From Gyrodactylus bullatarudis (taxonomy: Eukaryota; Platyhelminthes; Monogenea; Gyrodactylidea; Gyrodactylidae): a DNA stretch of 64,000 bases. Below, piece after piece: positions 22,001 through 32,628 of this stretch. The notes under the pieces were generated by a model. The model had not been told where the DNA came from and searched no databases. It saw only the letters and a list, made by a program, of their open reading frames with translations. The translations under genes were made by a program, and so were the position numbers. Location: the NCBI GenBank assembly GCA_012064415.1, contig SSNU01000036.1, forward strand, positions 71,509 through 135,508, written 5' to 3'. Within the stretch, counting starts at the first letter, position 1. The number at the start of each line of letters is the position of its first letter.

Positions 22001-24130
22001 TCTGATGGTATCGAAATTGTTTCAACAAAAGAATTTCAGCTCAAAGTTCAGAAACAAGAAAATTCAGCGCCAGCTTGAAATTTTTTTTGTGAATCGTGAA
22101 TCATCTGGACTTTAAGCTCAATTATTTTTATCAGTAGTTAATCTGAATTTATTTTTCAAGATTTTCGTCGAATCGGACGGCAGTCAACCACAGCAATTGA
22201 GCATCTTTGATTATGACAACCATTACCCGCATTTTCCAGATCTTGTGGTAAGTCATCTATTAAGTCCTAAAAATCTTTTGAGTTAAATAAGAATAAAAGC
22301 ATTGCGTTCAAGATTTGTCCTTTTGTCAGATGGTTTAAAATTTATTATCCAAATGTTTTTCATCTTTTATTTAAATAGCAAAACTTTAATTATCAGCCTA
22401 AAATTTTACATCAGAATTTCCTATTTATAAAATAAAATCTTCCTACACAATTTTTGAGGAATAGAGCATATAAGTCCTTTAAACCCTCTAATGAAAATTT
22501 CTGTTTTGCCTATAAGATTTTAATACAAATATGGGTGTATATTACCCCAAATTTCTGCCTAGGGTTAACTAGATTAAGCCCGTTCATGTCCCGAATTATT
22601 TCTTTTCATCACACAAATTAGAAAATTTCCAAAATAATTACACCCTGGTTCTGAATCTGAATTTCTTTTTGAAAGCCGAATTATTATTTCAAAGATAATA
22701 GAAATCTTCTAAACTAAAGTTGGTTGATATGAAGTTGGGAATCTATGGTTTTTACAAAAATCTCGATTTTTCATCAAAAAATCAAATTCGTTGAAGATTT
22801 TTTGGAATCCTACTCATATTTCCCACTTTCACCATTTGAAGAAAAAAAATCTGAAAAAAATAACTTATGAAAAATATAGCCATTTTTCACATTCCCATTA
22901 AGCGCCAAAATCTCATTTTTTCGAACTTGGGACTGAAAAATTTTATTGATTTGAAAGTGGGAGGGTGAACGAAAAACTTTTTTCATGTTCAAGATTAGAT
23001 AAAAAAAAGCTGAAAAAAATAGCTGTCAGATTATCGACAGTTTCCCAATTTTTGAGAGATTTTGAATTATCGAAATTTCATTGATTTTCAATTGTAGTGA
23101 AAATGATTAAAAAGTCGAAATTCTGCTCCTCAACGATAATGTGGTTATGCATTAGATCAGATTCAGTTGAATTGATTTTCTTGTCTAATCTTGATCCTGA
23201 AATTCTCTTTTGATCAACCTCCAACTTTTAAATCAATAAAAATTTTCGGTTCAAAATTCAAAAAAATGGGATTTTGGCCCCAAATTGAAATTTTAAAATG
23301 GCCATATAGAAATAATTTTTTTCTTCAAATGGTAAAAGTGGACAAAATGAGTAGGATTCCAGAAAATCTTTAAAAATTTCGAATTCTTGATTAAAACATT
23401 CAGAAATCCGTAAAAATCATAGATTCCCAACTTCATATCAATTAGCTTTATTATTTGTGAAAGATGTTTGATTCATCTCACATTGGGCATGATTGGTTCA
23501 GATTTTTTTCTGTTTTTGGAACACCAAGGTTTCTAGATGTAAAAGGATATTTATTACAACTATCTCCTATTTGAAAAGAAAGTTTGCTTATTAATCTGAT
23601 ACAAGAGTACAGTAGTAGTATAAAAAATAAGAATAAAAAAGTTTCTAAAGTGTGATCTTTGTCTTCTGAGATGAGTTGCGCGTGTGGATTTTACATTTGT
23701 TAAAGCAGGGAGGATAAGTTGTTAAGTAAAATTGAGAACCTCCTCTCTACCAAATGAAGATTTCTGACCTTTTAAAATCTATTTTATTCTCCCTTTAGGA
23801 CTCGCTCCTCAATTTGACCGACGTGGACTATGAAAAGTCGATTGATCTTAGACCCTACATGAATGAAGCTCCATACTCTGTTAATCAGGTACGTTTGCAT
23901 AAAATCCCATCCTTCAATACACTCCTTTCAAATTGTCCAAATTGTAGAAAATGACCATGACAAGAATCTTCAAGTTGTTCCGTAGTCTCGGCCTTCGTCA
24001 TTTACCTGTTGTTGACAATGAAAATCAAGTTGTTGGCATTATCACTCGGAAAGATCTGCGAAGGTTCCGCTTTGGTGCCAAAGGAAGCATGGTCCATGTG
24101 GAGGAGTTACCATTCTCTCGAGAAATGTAA
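16071..24130 (+). CDS. CLCN7: CLC-7 lysosomal 2Cl-/H+ exchanger (11 exons)
   Basis: Exons: 16071-16347, 16385-16494, 16712-17104, 17159-17269, 18010-18267, 19145-19376, 20021-20229, 20924-21232, 22161-22247, 23799-23888 and 23948-24130. All junctions are GT/AG with matching phase, giving 752 aa (human 805). CLC-7 exchanges chloride for protons in the lysosomal membrane and works with OSTM1. Signature motifs are present: GSGIP (134-138), the gating-glutamate motif GKEGP (E178), and the proton-glutamate region FAIEEG (E246/E247). So an exchanger rather than a channel is expected. [18 protein letters not shown] and [13 protein letters not shown] (IGAAAQLGG) blocks follow, then two CBS domains (about 545-640 and 695-745). 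The CLC-7 type end ..[16 protein letters not shown] is clear. Introns grow from 37 nt near the 5' end to 1551 nt, and four carry repeats. AATAAA lies at 24279. Confidence 0.96.
18428..19075. repeat. Foldback element, family F, inside CLCN7 intron 5
   Basis: A degraded copy. The left arm has 'ttttttaaaatcctactcat' and the right arm 'gagtaggattccagaaaatt' followed by the family end 'gattcccaaattcatatcaa'. The outer left end is missing. The interior 18620-18900 carries unrelated sequence, including the block 18716-18866 that is found inverted at 40890-41020. It lies fully within intron 18268-19144. Confidence 0.65.
18716..18866. repeat. Dispersed repeat, inverted relative to 40890-41020
   Basis: The block contains 'ggctgaccaatcaga' and 'gcttgcttctcattgg', and ends 'cttcgtcttca'. 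The reverse complement of 40890-41020 carries the same landmarks in the same order, with a deletion between them. It contains CCAAT-like words, but this is explained by the repeat. It is non-coding. Confidence 0.6.
19471..19868. mobile_element. hAT-like MITE in CLCN7 intron 6
   Basis: 398 bp bounded by TAGGGCGGTCACAAAATGGC on the left and its near complement CATTTTGACCGCCCTA on the right. TAGGG..CCCTA termini are typical of hAT-type elements, which make 8-bp duplications. The 8 bp on each side (ataataat and ttattaat) match at 6 of 8 positions, so the duplication is decayed or coincidental. There is no transposase, so it is non-autonomous. A solo right end of the same family is at 30225-30294. 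Confidence 0.7.
20366..20885. repeat. Foldback element, family F, in CLCN7 intron 7
   Basis: The arms pair over about 20393-20760. The left arm has 'tttttgttgatttcaaggtc' and 'aacgttatttttcaggatca', and the right arm has their complements ('gatcctgaaaaataacgttt', 'gatcttgaaatcaacaaaaa'). An AT dinucleotide run sits in the centre at 20508-20526. The terminal 'gaagttgggaat' ends are eroded. It lies inside intron 20230-20923. Confidence 0.7.
22577..22712. repeat. Dispersed repeat, family H, in CLCN7 intron 9
   Basis: A second copy of the block at 8530-8692, in the same orientation. It shares 'ttcatgtccc.aatta', 'aaattagaaaattt' and 'tttttgaaagccga'. It directly precedes a family F foldback. It is non-coding and intronic. 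Confidence 0.5.
22724..23441. repeat. Foldback element, family F, in CLCN7 intron 9
   Basis: A 718-bp palindrome with well-kept ends: 'tgatatgaagttgggaatct' on the left and 'agattcccaacttcatatca' on the right. It is the best-preserved ending of this family in the window and can serve as reference. The arms carry 'ttttttggaatcctactcat', 'ttcccactttcaccatttga' and the complements. It lies fully inside intron 22248-23798. The short ORFs at 22810-22992 and 23191-23373 are arm sequence, not genes. Confidence 0.85.
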
Positions 24131-24723
24131 TCTCCATTCTGTATTGTAGGAAATACAAACTTTTTATAATCCTATTTTTCTATACACACAATCCTCTACG
24201 AATTCAAATCACAGGCAAGAAACCAAATCAAGATTTATTTATTACAATCAATGCTTTTTTTGTAATTTTATCACATGAAATAAAACCAATTTAGTGATTT
24301 TTTCAATTCCCATTTCATCTGATCAATGGATTATTTATCGGGAATTATATTGGGAAATCAATACCTGTAGTTTTGAAATTTTTTTGAGTTCGGAAAAAGT
24401 TTTATACTACAATATAAAGAGAGATCAATAGCCTATGATTAGTTGTGACGTAAATTATTTTAAACTAGAGAAAATCAATCAAACTGTCCTGTATTGAAGA
24501 ATAATTTCAAGAAAACTAGTTAAGCATGACATGAAAATAAATATAGTATTTACAAAAACTTTAAATGAAATTATTTATAAATATTACTGAATATAATTTT
24601 CCATCGTTCTACTAGTTAGTAGGTTTGTGTTCGAATAAAAATTTCAACTTGGAAAATGTATCCTCTTCAAATACTTGTTCACTTTGGACTTGATAATCTA
24701 TCTAGGATAACAAAAAGAGTTTA
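24131..24723. other. Convergent intergenic region, CLCN7 / Derlin-1
   Basis: About 590 bp between the two stop codons, holding the 3' untranslated regions of both genes. An AATAAA for CLCN7 lies at 24279-24284. On the minus strand GATAAA overlaps the Derlin-1 stop (TGATAAAC). I see no repeat or RNA gene. Confidence 0.5.
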
Positions 24724-25574
24724 TCAATCACCCAAACGATGTCCTCTGCCTGGAAATGTGTTGGAAAAGTAAGAAGACGCTCCGCCACGTGCTTGTTGGG
24801 GTCTTTCACCGAATGGAGTCACCCCAGAGGCAGAAAAACCAGACATCCGAGTATCTTCTAATGGCAAAATGTTTTTTCTGAAATAAATACATGGTAATTA
24901 ATTGTTTAAAATGAATGAAAATATAGATTTTTTGAACAATTAAACGCTTACAAAAATTGGGGAGTATTGAATATTTGACTTCCACCATATTCCAGAGGGT
25001 ATTGGAACATGAAAAAGTGATAGAAATGCCCAACGAGGATACCAATCAGTTCATTGTATGCACTACCGCGAATAACAAAATTGAATCCAGCTAAAACCCA
25101 TGGTAAATACATGGCTTTAACGCTTGTTCCAAACCAAAATTGTACCGTAACATCTTTATTGGATTGGCACCAGATATACATGACTGACAAGATAAGCGCT
25201 TCCATTATAAAGGGTACACCAACGTATAAACAGGCCAACAAGGTAATTGTCCAGTTAATTATCAACATAAAAAGGTAGTCGTGTTTTTTCCCAGCAAACA
25301 TTTCGTTTTCCAGTCGCGAGGAATAAGTATACAAAAAGTAGAGATTCACAAGAAAATGAAAGCCAGTTTGTGGAGTGATTGGATAGAAAAATACAGATGT
25401 GAAAAGCCTCCATAGTTGAAGATTAAAAAAAGTACGATCAAAGTCTAAGTAAACTGACACAAGGTCGATTAATCCGAATCGACCCAATAGAGAACATACA
25501 ATCGTCGTTAAGAACCAATATCTTGTTAATTGAGGAATTGTTTTGATGAAATCGCCTATATCATTACTCGGCAT
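24724..25574 (-). CDS. DERL1: Derlin-1, ER-associated degradation rhomboid pseudoprotease
   Basis: Two exons on the minus strand, 25574-24952 and 24877-24724, joined over a 74-nt intron, giving 258 aa (human 251). Derlin-1 is a six-span ER membrane protein of the retrotranslocation channel that recruits the p97/VCP ATPase. The sequence begins MPSNDIGDFIKTIPQLTRYW, the Derlin start, followed by the WR motif (LQLWRLFTSVFFYP), the segment LVNLYFLYTYSSRLE, and YNELIGILVGHFYHFFMF. The short second exon ends GRGHRLGD, matching the p97-binding SHP box of Derlin-1 (..GFRLGDQ). The catalytic rhomboid serine/histidine pair is absent, as usual in Derlins. The SHP box and sequence favour Derlin-1 over Derlin-2/3. 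It is divergent from TIMM29. Confidence 0.95.
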
Positions 25575-25722
25575 CTCTACGTATTATAACTTTTTTGAAA
25601 TTACAACCCAATATAAAAACTCGAAAATTTCCTGCGAATTTGTTTTATCATTGTACATTTTCAATGACAAAACTTCATGTTTTGACTAGGTTCGCTGAAT
25701 TCATAAGTAAATCATTTTAATC
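25575..25722. promoter_or_regulatory. Putative bidirectional promoter, Derlin-1 / TIMM29
   Basis: The start codons of the two divergent genes are 148 bp apart, so one shared promoter region must serve both. I see no TATA box or known operator. The call is based on arrangement. Confidence 0.45.
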
Positions 25723-26372
25723 ATGTCAGAAAATTATGCACTTCAACTTCAAAAAGATTATAAAAAGTCACTCATTGAAACTTATGACTTGTGCAAGTCA
25801 AAACCCAAGAAAATTTCTGCTTACATCGGCCTTTTAGCAACGATATCCCATTTATCCTCACAAAATCCAACGTTTAAGGATTTCAAGAGAGATCTTCAAT
25901 TACACTCGTTAGATCTATCAGATACGCCTCAGCAAATACGAAACCCAAAGTCAGTTAGAGAGTTGGAGAAAGCTCAAAAGCTTCTTGTGAAAGATCAGCT
26001 GAAATTTACGAATCTGGGAATTTTTTCCATAGTCTGGTACGATGGTAGTCACGTACAATGCAAAGAATTTTTGAATGTAAGTTGTTTCTCATGCTTGATA
26101 ACAATATTTTCATGAAAAATTAACGAGTTTGATTACTTTTGTATTTATTAAAGATTTCCAGTTACTTTTATCCCTCAGGAGGCTGTAATGGTTTAACTGG
26201 TCTGTTCAAGTTATTTTTCTGGGCTGAACCGAGAAAGGATCAAGCCTTTTTAGATAGAATCTACAGTATTTGCAAAAATCACGTCTTGGACATTGGATTT
26301 TATTCCAAATGGAGGAACCTTGAGAATGCCATGATTGATTATGATGTTAATGAGGAAGAATTTAATAAATAG
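25723..26372 (+). CDS. TIMM29: TIMM29, subunit of the TIM22 mitochondrial inner-membrane translocase
   Basis: Two exons, 25723-26076 and 26154-26372 (77-nt intron, phase 0), giving 190 aa. TIMM29 is an animal-specific part of the TIM22 complex, which inserts carrier proteins into the inner membrane. Matching blocks are LQLQKDYKKSLIETYDLC near the start, ISAYIGLLATISHLSSQNPT (a weakly hydrophobic segment, about 31-50), RNPKSVRELEKAQKLL, and LKFTNLGIFSIVWYDG. The second exon has KNHVLDIGFYSKWRNLE followed by DYDVNEEEF. The protein stops right after that last block, while the human protein continues for tens of residues, so the C-terminal tail is missing here. AATAAA overlaps the final codons and stop (..AATAAATAG). 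Confidence 0.9.
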
Positions 26373-27882
26373 ATTACAATTTTGAAAATTGGAATTTTTA
26401 ATCCTTGCAATCATCCTTTTAGAATGATAATAACATTATTTTACCTCGTTTTTACTTTAAAGTAATCAAATTAAAATTTAATTAAGACGCATCTTTCAAT
26501 TGCAATAACAAGTTAAAAAAGTACTAACTGATATTCTATTCCTAAATTTTTATTATGATCCTTGATTATTGAGTCTTTTAATAAGGCTGAAAGGAGAACA
26601 TCCATTTTTAGTCAACAATATATATATTAAATTTATTACAACTCTTTATAATTGTATTATTTGTAGAGTTTTCTTGTTCATTCCAAACATTATAAATAAT
26701 AATATCAACTGTATTTTTGATTATACATTTTTTCTCGTTCGTATTTGCTTTGTTCGAATTGGCGCATTCTTTACTTCCCATTGTAAAATTACATCTCAGA
26801 TTTGAAATTTTATACATCTAAAATGCTTCATCTTTCAATTTGGGAGTAGTTAATTACATAATAGAATAGAATAATGATAATATAAACACTTTTACTTCAA
26901 GTCCAATTCGATATGAATGTTGATCTATTTGTAATCTATTCAATGTCAATGCATGCATTTATTGAAATCTTACAAATTTAACAAGTTAAAAGGTAGTAAT
27001 GATCTGTCACATTCTCTCTATAGAACTGTATCTTTGTACACAATCTATAGTTGAGGGATAAATAAAACCAGTTAAAAGTTGAGGGAAATATGAGTCCTTA
27101 TTTAATATAAAGTCAATTTCACACGTATAATGTCTTGAGATAAATTAAATTTTTTAACGGAGATTTATTTTTAGATCTTTCTGCCCCAAAATTTTCTTTC
27201 CAGTTGTTGTATATTAATCTCCAATATTGGTTAATGAAGACTCAACGCTGATTGGTCAGAAATTTAAGGCAGAGAGGTCTAAATATAAATCTCCGTCAAC
27301 TATTTTATTTATTTCGACACATCATGTGTGTGAAAATGACTGTATATATGCATAATGTATGTTTTATATAACAAAAAAGTAACAAATATTTGAACGTTAA
27401 ATAATAATGTTGTAATTAAATGAATGAAATGTGTGTGTAATTTTACAATTCCGTGAAATAAGCTCAACTTATTCAGGAAATTTTCAATTCATTCACTATT
27501 GAATGATAGGTCTTTTTTGTACAAACAGTAAGAGTTGAGTGTCTGATGCTATGTAAATGTGCTTATTTCATACAAAAATAATAATGAAATCAAAAAGGAA
27601 TCCTCTCTTCTTCCACATACGCTAATTAACTCCAGTGATGGGATTTGTTTGAATTGGGTTTCTGAGTAAAACTTTTTTGTTTTCTATTTTCATGTTTAAT
27701 AAACATTGTTTATGAATGTCTATTTTGGCACATTCTGGTCTTGGTTTCATATTAATCCTTCCCCAAATCAATAGAGAGATCTGAAATAAAAAGAAAAATT
27801 ACTACTAGTCAATATTTAAAAATGAGTATTTTTTTAAGAATCCTAAACTGAAAGTTATTCATTGATTAATGGCTTGACTATT

Positions 27883-28034
27883 TTAACCCTTTTGGGGCCG
27901 AAACTATTTCACAATTTTCATAAAATCCTAAATTTAGCCATGAAAATAAACAAATTATTTAGCCATAAATACTATTAATGCAGGTTCACATTGAAGGCTT
28001 CAATTTAAACTTTAATTGATCCAGAAACATGCCA
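27883..28034. repeat. Family G element, truncated copy
   Basis: Begins 'ttaacccttttggggccgaa' and then follows the 6159-6379 copy closely ('actatttcacaatttt', 'cttcaatttaaactttaatt', 'gatccagaaac'). The right inverted repeat is not found. The ORF at 28016-28234 starts inside this repeat and is not supported. Confidence 0.65.
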
Positions 28035-30224
28035 AACTAATAGGATTGCAAAGAAAAATAAAATCCCACCTCAAACATGCATCTAAAAGTCTTTTTAACA
28101 TGGCAAAAGTCACAAAAAATGAAGAAATTTCTTTTTCTAAGTACTATATAAAATCAAAACATCTTCAGACTGAAAGAACTAAGCTTAAAGTTTCAAAAAA
28201 TAACGCAAAAAAATTTCTTCTTTTTTTTGCTTAACAAGATTTATTTAAAAAAAATAGATTTATCGAAAGAGTGTAGTGAATAATTCATTTAATGAGAATT
28301 TTCATCTGTTCCCTAACCAAATCTTTAGGTGGATATAAATCTAGATTCAAGTCTCAATGAAACTTAAATTATTTAACAAACGTCATTCTTTTAGAGAGTA
28401 ATTCTCTAGCATTCTAGCAGTGACCAAAGAAGAAAATCACGAGGCTTCAATCTGACTGCAGGGATTTGAAAATTTGAATTACCAAGATTATTCAATGAAA
28501 AGTTTTGATATGGTTTTATTATTTGAGTAAATTTTGAACTTTTGGTCAAATCAAATGGACCAATAAAATTCAATTGATCAGTAGGCTAACCATTGGTTAG
28601 AAACCAACCAATCAAATTGAAAGTTGATTAAATTTTCTATACAAAAAATTACTACAAGGCAAAAATGATCTAAAAATGTGTGTGGCGACGTATATAAGAC
28701 AACTTTTGGTCAATTTAATCTAGAGAATAGTGAAAATGAACATTTCCCAACATACAATATATATAAGGGATCATATTACAGATGTGTACTTCACATACAG
28801 ACCAAAAATATGTACACTATATAGGAACTTCTTCTCAAAATGAATTAGTGGAAGAAATTATTTGTTTTTTTTTCTCTTTTGCCTATATCTATCTATGCAT
28901 TTAGTCAAAAAGTACTTTTACTTTTGTAACTAGCCGCCCACTACCCCCCTACACACTCTTCTTTACTACCTAATGTTTTTTTGCCTCACTCAATCAACTT
29001 GAAAGTTTTTTTTCTACTCGTGCTCAACAATAACAAGAGTTGATGAAGAAATAAACAAATTATCCCTTTTTTCTCTCCTCTTTTTTTAACCATTTGGGAA
29101 ATTTATAGGCATTTTTAAAATGTGGAGTTATTTTTTTTACTTCTCAAAATCGATAAAAAATGTATCAAGATTCAAGATCAAGAGGAGAAGAAGACAATTC
29201 CATAAGGAGAAAGCATACATAAGGCAAAACGGTCAAAATTAGAGAATAATCACTCCCAATTAGTTTTTCCAATAGGGAATCTGAAATCCTATCAATATTT
29301 TTAATTGACTTTGTGGTCTTCTGGCTTGTATTCATCTCTCTGTAGAAAAAGAAAAGGAGGAGAAGGGTTTAGTATTTCTCAAAAAGCAAAGATTATAAAA
29401 ATTAAAGTGATTGTTATAGTAATCAGAATTATTAGAGTTTAGCTAGCGCTGACTTGTCTACCTATAGCCTTTTTGTGTTCTTTACACCTGATCTCAAAAT
29501 TTCTTTCTGTTCGAGCAAGTTATTATAAATAGTTTTATTGCATGTACAAAAGAAATATTTGAGATGAATAATTTTGCTTTAATAAGTTAACAAAAAGTTT
29601 CTAACCAAAGTTTGAAAATATGGAAGAATCGCGCCAACTCAAAATTAAAAATTCATTTAGTTTTAAGATATTTTGAAGGTTTTCCCAGACAATGATGGTA
29701 TCACTGAAAAAGTTACTTGAAAATCTCAGTACTGGAACGAAATTTTTAGAAAATTGAATTTCAAAAATAGCAATAAACTAAATTTCCCATTTTAAAAAAT
29801 CACTCTTTCAGTAATAGTTTATTTGTGGAATATTTGATGAAACTGTATTTTTGTCTTGTTGAAACTAGGATTTTGTCATCAATGTACGGATTCAGACGAT
29901 AAAACCTAAGACCTAATGAAAATGAATTATTTACTCTGATTGGTTTAAAAATAATCATTCAATAATTTTCGAGTTGAATCAAAAATTTCTTCGCCCTTAT
30001 AGACGGAAACAGAGTGCAACGGGTTCGTAATTTTAATATTTATTATTATTTGGTTACCTGAGAGATTTGATGTTGTTTGAAGACAATGATTTTATCATGG
30101 ATAAGAAAGAAAGGCTTTTTATTTGTGTGCTTGGTATTGTTTACATTGTTAAATCAGTAAATCAAGATAATAAAAATAGCTCAGTAGAATATCAGCAAAA
30201 TTATTTCAGAAACTTAAACAGAGA

Positions 30225-30294
30225 TGAAAAGCATGCCTTTTAATCAGATTTCATAGCCTATTAACATACTAGAAATAGCATTTTGGCCGCCCTG
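30225..30294. repeat. Solo right end of the hAT-like MITE family
   Basis: The sequence 'agaaatagcattttggccgc' followed by 'cct' matches the right terminus of the intronic element at 19471-19868 ('aaaaatagcattttgaccgc'). About 50 further bases upstream also align loosely. No matching left end is found upstream, so this is a truncated copy. Confidence 0.6.
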
Positions 30295-31089
30295 ATGATC
30301 ACTCGAGTCAATTGCTAGTCTAAAAAATAAAAGAAATTATAACTTTAGTTGATACAAGAAAAATCATAGGCGTACACATTAATAATAGTAATTTCAAGAT
30401 ATTATTATTATATAGCCATAGTGTATAAAATGATTTCTAGCTTTCAGGATGACTCTAATATGAGTTTTGCAGCAGAAAAAACGCTGGGCAAAAATGTTAC
30501 AAAATGTATTTTTATTTTCTCCCGTTTTTTATTAGCCTCCAAGTAAAAAGAAAAGAAAGAAATAAACGCATACTGTCATCTGACAATTCAATATGAAAAG
30601 AATTTCCACTTCTTCCCCAAGTCATCTTTGAATATTCTCAGTTGTTATTTTCAACCAAAATAAAAGTACAAATGCAGATACTATTGAGGGAAACTGGTAC
30701 AATTTTCCTGTTCTTACAAAGGCAATCTTTATCTACATAAACTTTTAACAGAGACACCGATTACCATGGTCAATGAAAGTAACCATACTTTACCTTCCTA
30801 GGTAAATCTCTTACATATGAAATTTTTCTTTTGTATGATTTAGGCTAGGATGAAATTTTTAGCCTCATATAAAGACCAACTTTTCTGATAAAACTATCAA
30901 TTCTAAGCATTTTTTTGTATTGAAGCATGCGTCGAAAATGATTATCCGTTATGTCATTCGGTTTTAAAAATCCAGAATTTTTCAAATCGCCACTCAATTT
31001 TCAATGAATATTTACTACGCAATCCCTAAAATCCAGAATATCTTGGCCATTTAATCAGTTTCTTAACTTTTATCTTCAAAAATAGTAAT

Positions 31090-31294
31090 CTTGTCAAAAG
31101 GAGCTTCATGGTTAATTTCGTTATTTTATCATCCGTCCGTGGGATATTGTGGGAAAAATGGGCAATAACGTAATGGAGAATGACTTTCACGCTTTAAAAT
31201 TATAGAAAACATGATCTGAGTACTAAAATTTATCAGAAAAGTAAGTCCTCTCGTGAGTTGTTCGGAGGAAAAAAAAATTTCACCCTAGCTTAGT
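31090..31294. repeat. Dispersed repeat, inverted copy of 612-820
   Basis: Reverse-complement match to 612-820, from 'cttcatggtaaatt'-like sequence through 'ccgtgggatattgtgggaaa' and 'gtgagttgttcggagg' to 'ccctagct'. It lies just upstream of the nested transposon block. It is non-coding. Confidence 0.7.
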
Positions 31295-32628
31295 ATGTTT
31301 GGATTTAAAAATGGCTACCTAATAAAGTTATATTTTGAATCCCAATTAAACTTGATAAGAAAACCTAAAATTTTTTTTAGCAAAGCCTCAGAAAAATCTC
31401 AGATTCTTTAATCAAGATTTGATCCCACATTCATCAATTAGAGAAAAAATATGGTAATTTTTAAAATTTCAACTTGGCGCATTTCTTTAGAGACTTCTTC
31501 TTAAAAAAATTCGAATCTGTAAAATAAATTTAAAATGATTCTAAATTACGGAAATTTTACAGGAATTTTTAAAGAAATGCAAAATTTTGAAAATCTGTAA
31601 ATCAGTTACAGTAATTACCAGAAGGGGTAAACACAAAAACAATAGTTGAGGAGAGTAAAATGGTCAAAAACAATTGGTGTCAGATAAAGTATAATAGGTG
31701 ATACTCGAGGTATATCCAAAAACAATGGGAATATGATCACTATTAATATATGGATTAGAGATGTATTCATATACAATGGGATATACCAATATATAATATA
31801 TATTATATATGGTCAAATATAATAGGTCAATCGAAGGTTTAATCTGTATTTTGTACCCATTTTTCTAAGCTCAATGAGTCAATTAAAAATGGCAATCTTT
31901 CTGAAATTTACGTGAATTCTTTTTTCTCTTCTATAAAGTTTTTACTTGCAAAGAACCTCACATCTATCGATTTAGAAAGGATCGTAGAAATACAACATTT
32001 AAGATAATGAACACTAAATCATCTTTAAATGAATCAACTCTCTCTAATATAAAAGTTGGCAATTTCAGCTGTTTTATTAATTGAAGCCCGCGAAGCATTG
32101 GATTGAGGACCAAAGTCTGAGCTAAAATATTGAGCTAGAAATAGGATAGATAATTTTAAATATCACATAAAGCATTATTGAATTCATGTATTTGTGTAAA
32201 ACATTTTGAGTTTAGAAAAATAGGTACAAAATACAGGTATTAATACAGATTAAACCTTCGATTGACCTATTATATTTGATCATATATATTGGTATATCCC
32301 ATAGTATATGAATACTTCTCTACTCCATATATTAATGGTGATCATTAGGGCTTGAAAAAGTCTCAAAAATCATATTTTAACCAGAGCTTTTCTCGACTCT
32401 GAAAATCAAGTTAGGCTATTCAGATTTTCTTTTGGACCCCAGGGTCCCGAGTTAGAACATCTTATTATTATTTCTAAGATTTAATATCTATCCGTATTTT
32501 GTATAATATACAATAGGATGAGACATCAATAACACGTCATTGTAAGTGAACAAGGTAAATTGCTTTAATTTGGTTGGTTAGAAATATTCAAACCAATCAG
32601 AATGCACCACATTAATTCATCATGTGGC

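Larger units (their letters stand above)
26373..31089. other. Gene-poor region with old repeats
   Basis: No supportable gene. It holds a decayed family G copy (27883-28034) and a solo hAT-like end (30225-30294). A weak inverted pair of coding-looking ORFs at 26569-26817 is simply AT-rich sequence read on both strands. The rest looks like unremarkable intergenic DNA. Confidence 0.5.

Noticed and set aside
28016..28234. 72-codon basic ORF
   Set aside because: It begins within the family G repeat and has no recognisable features.
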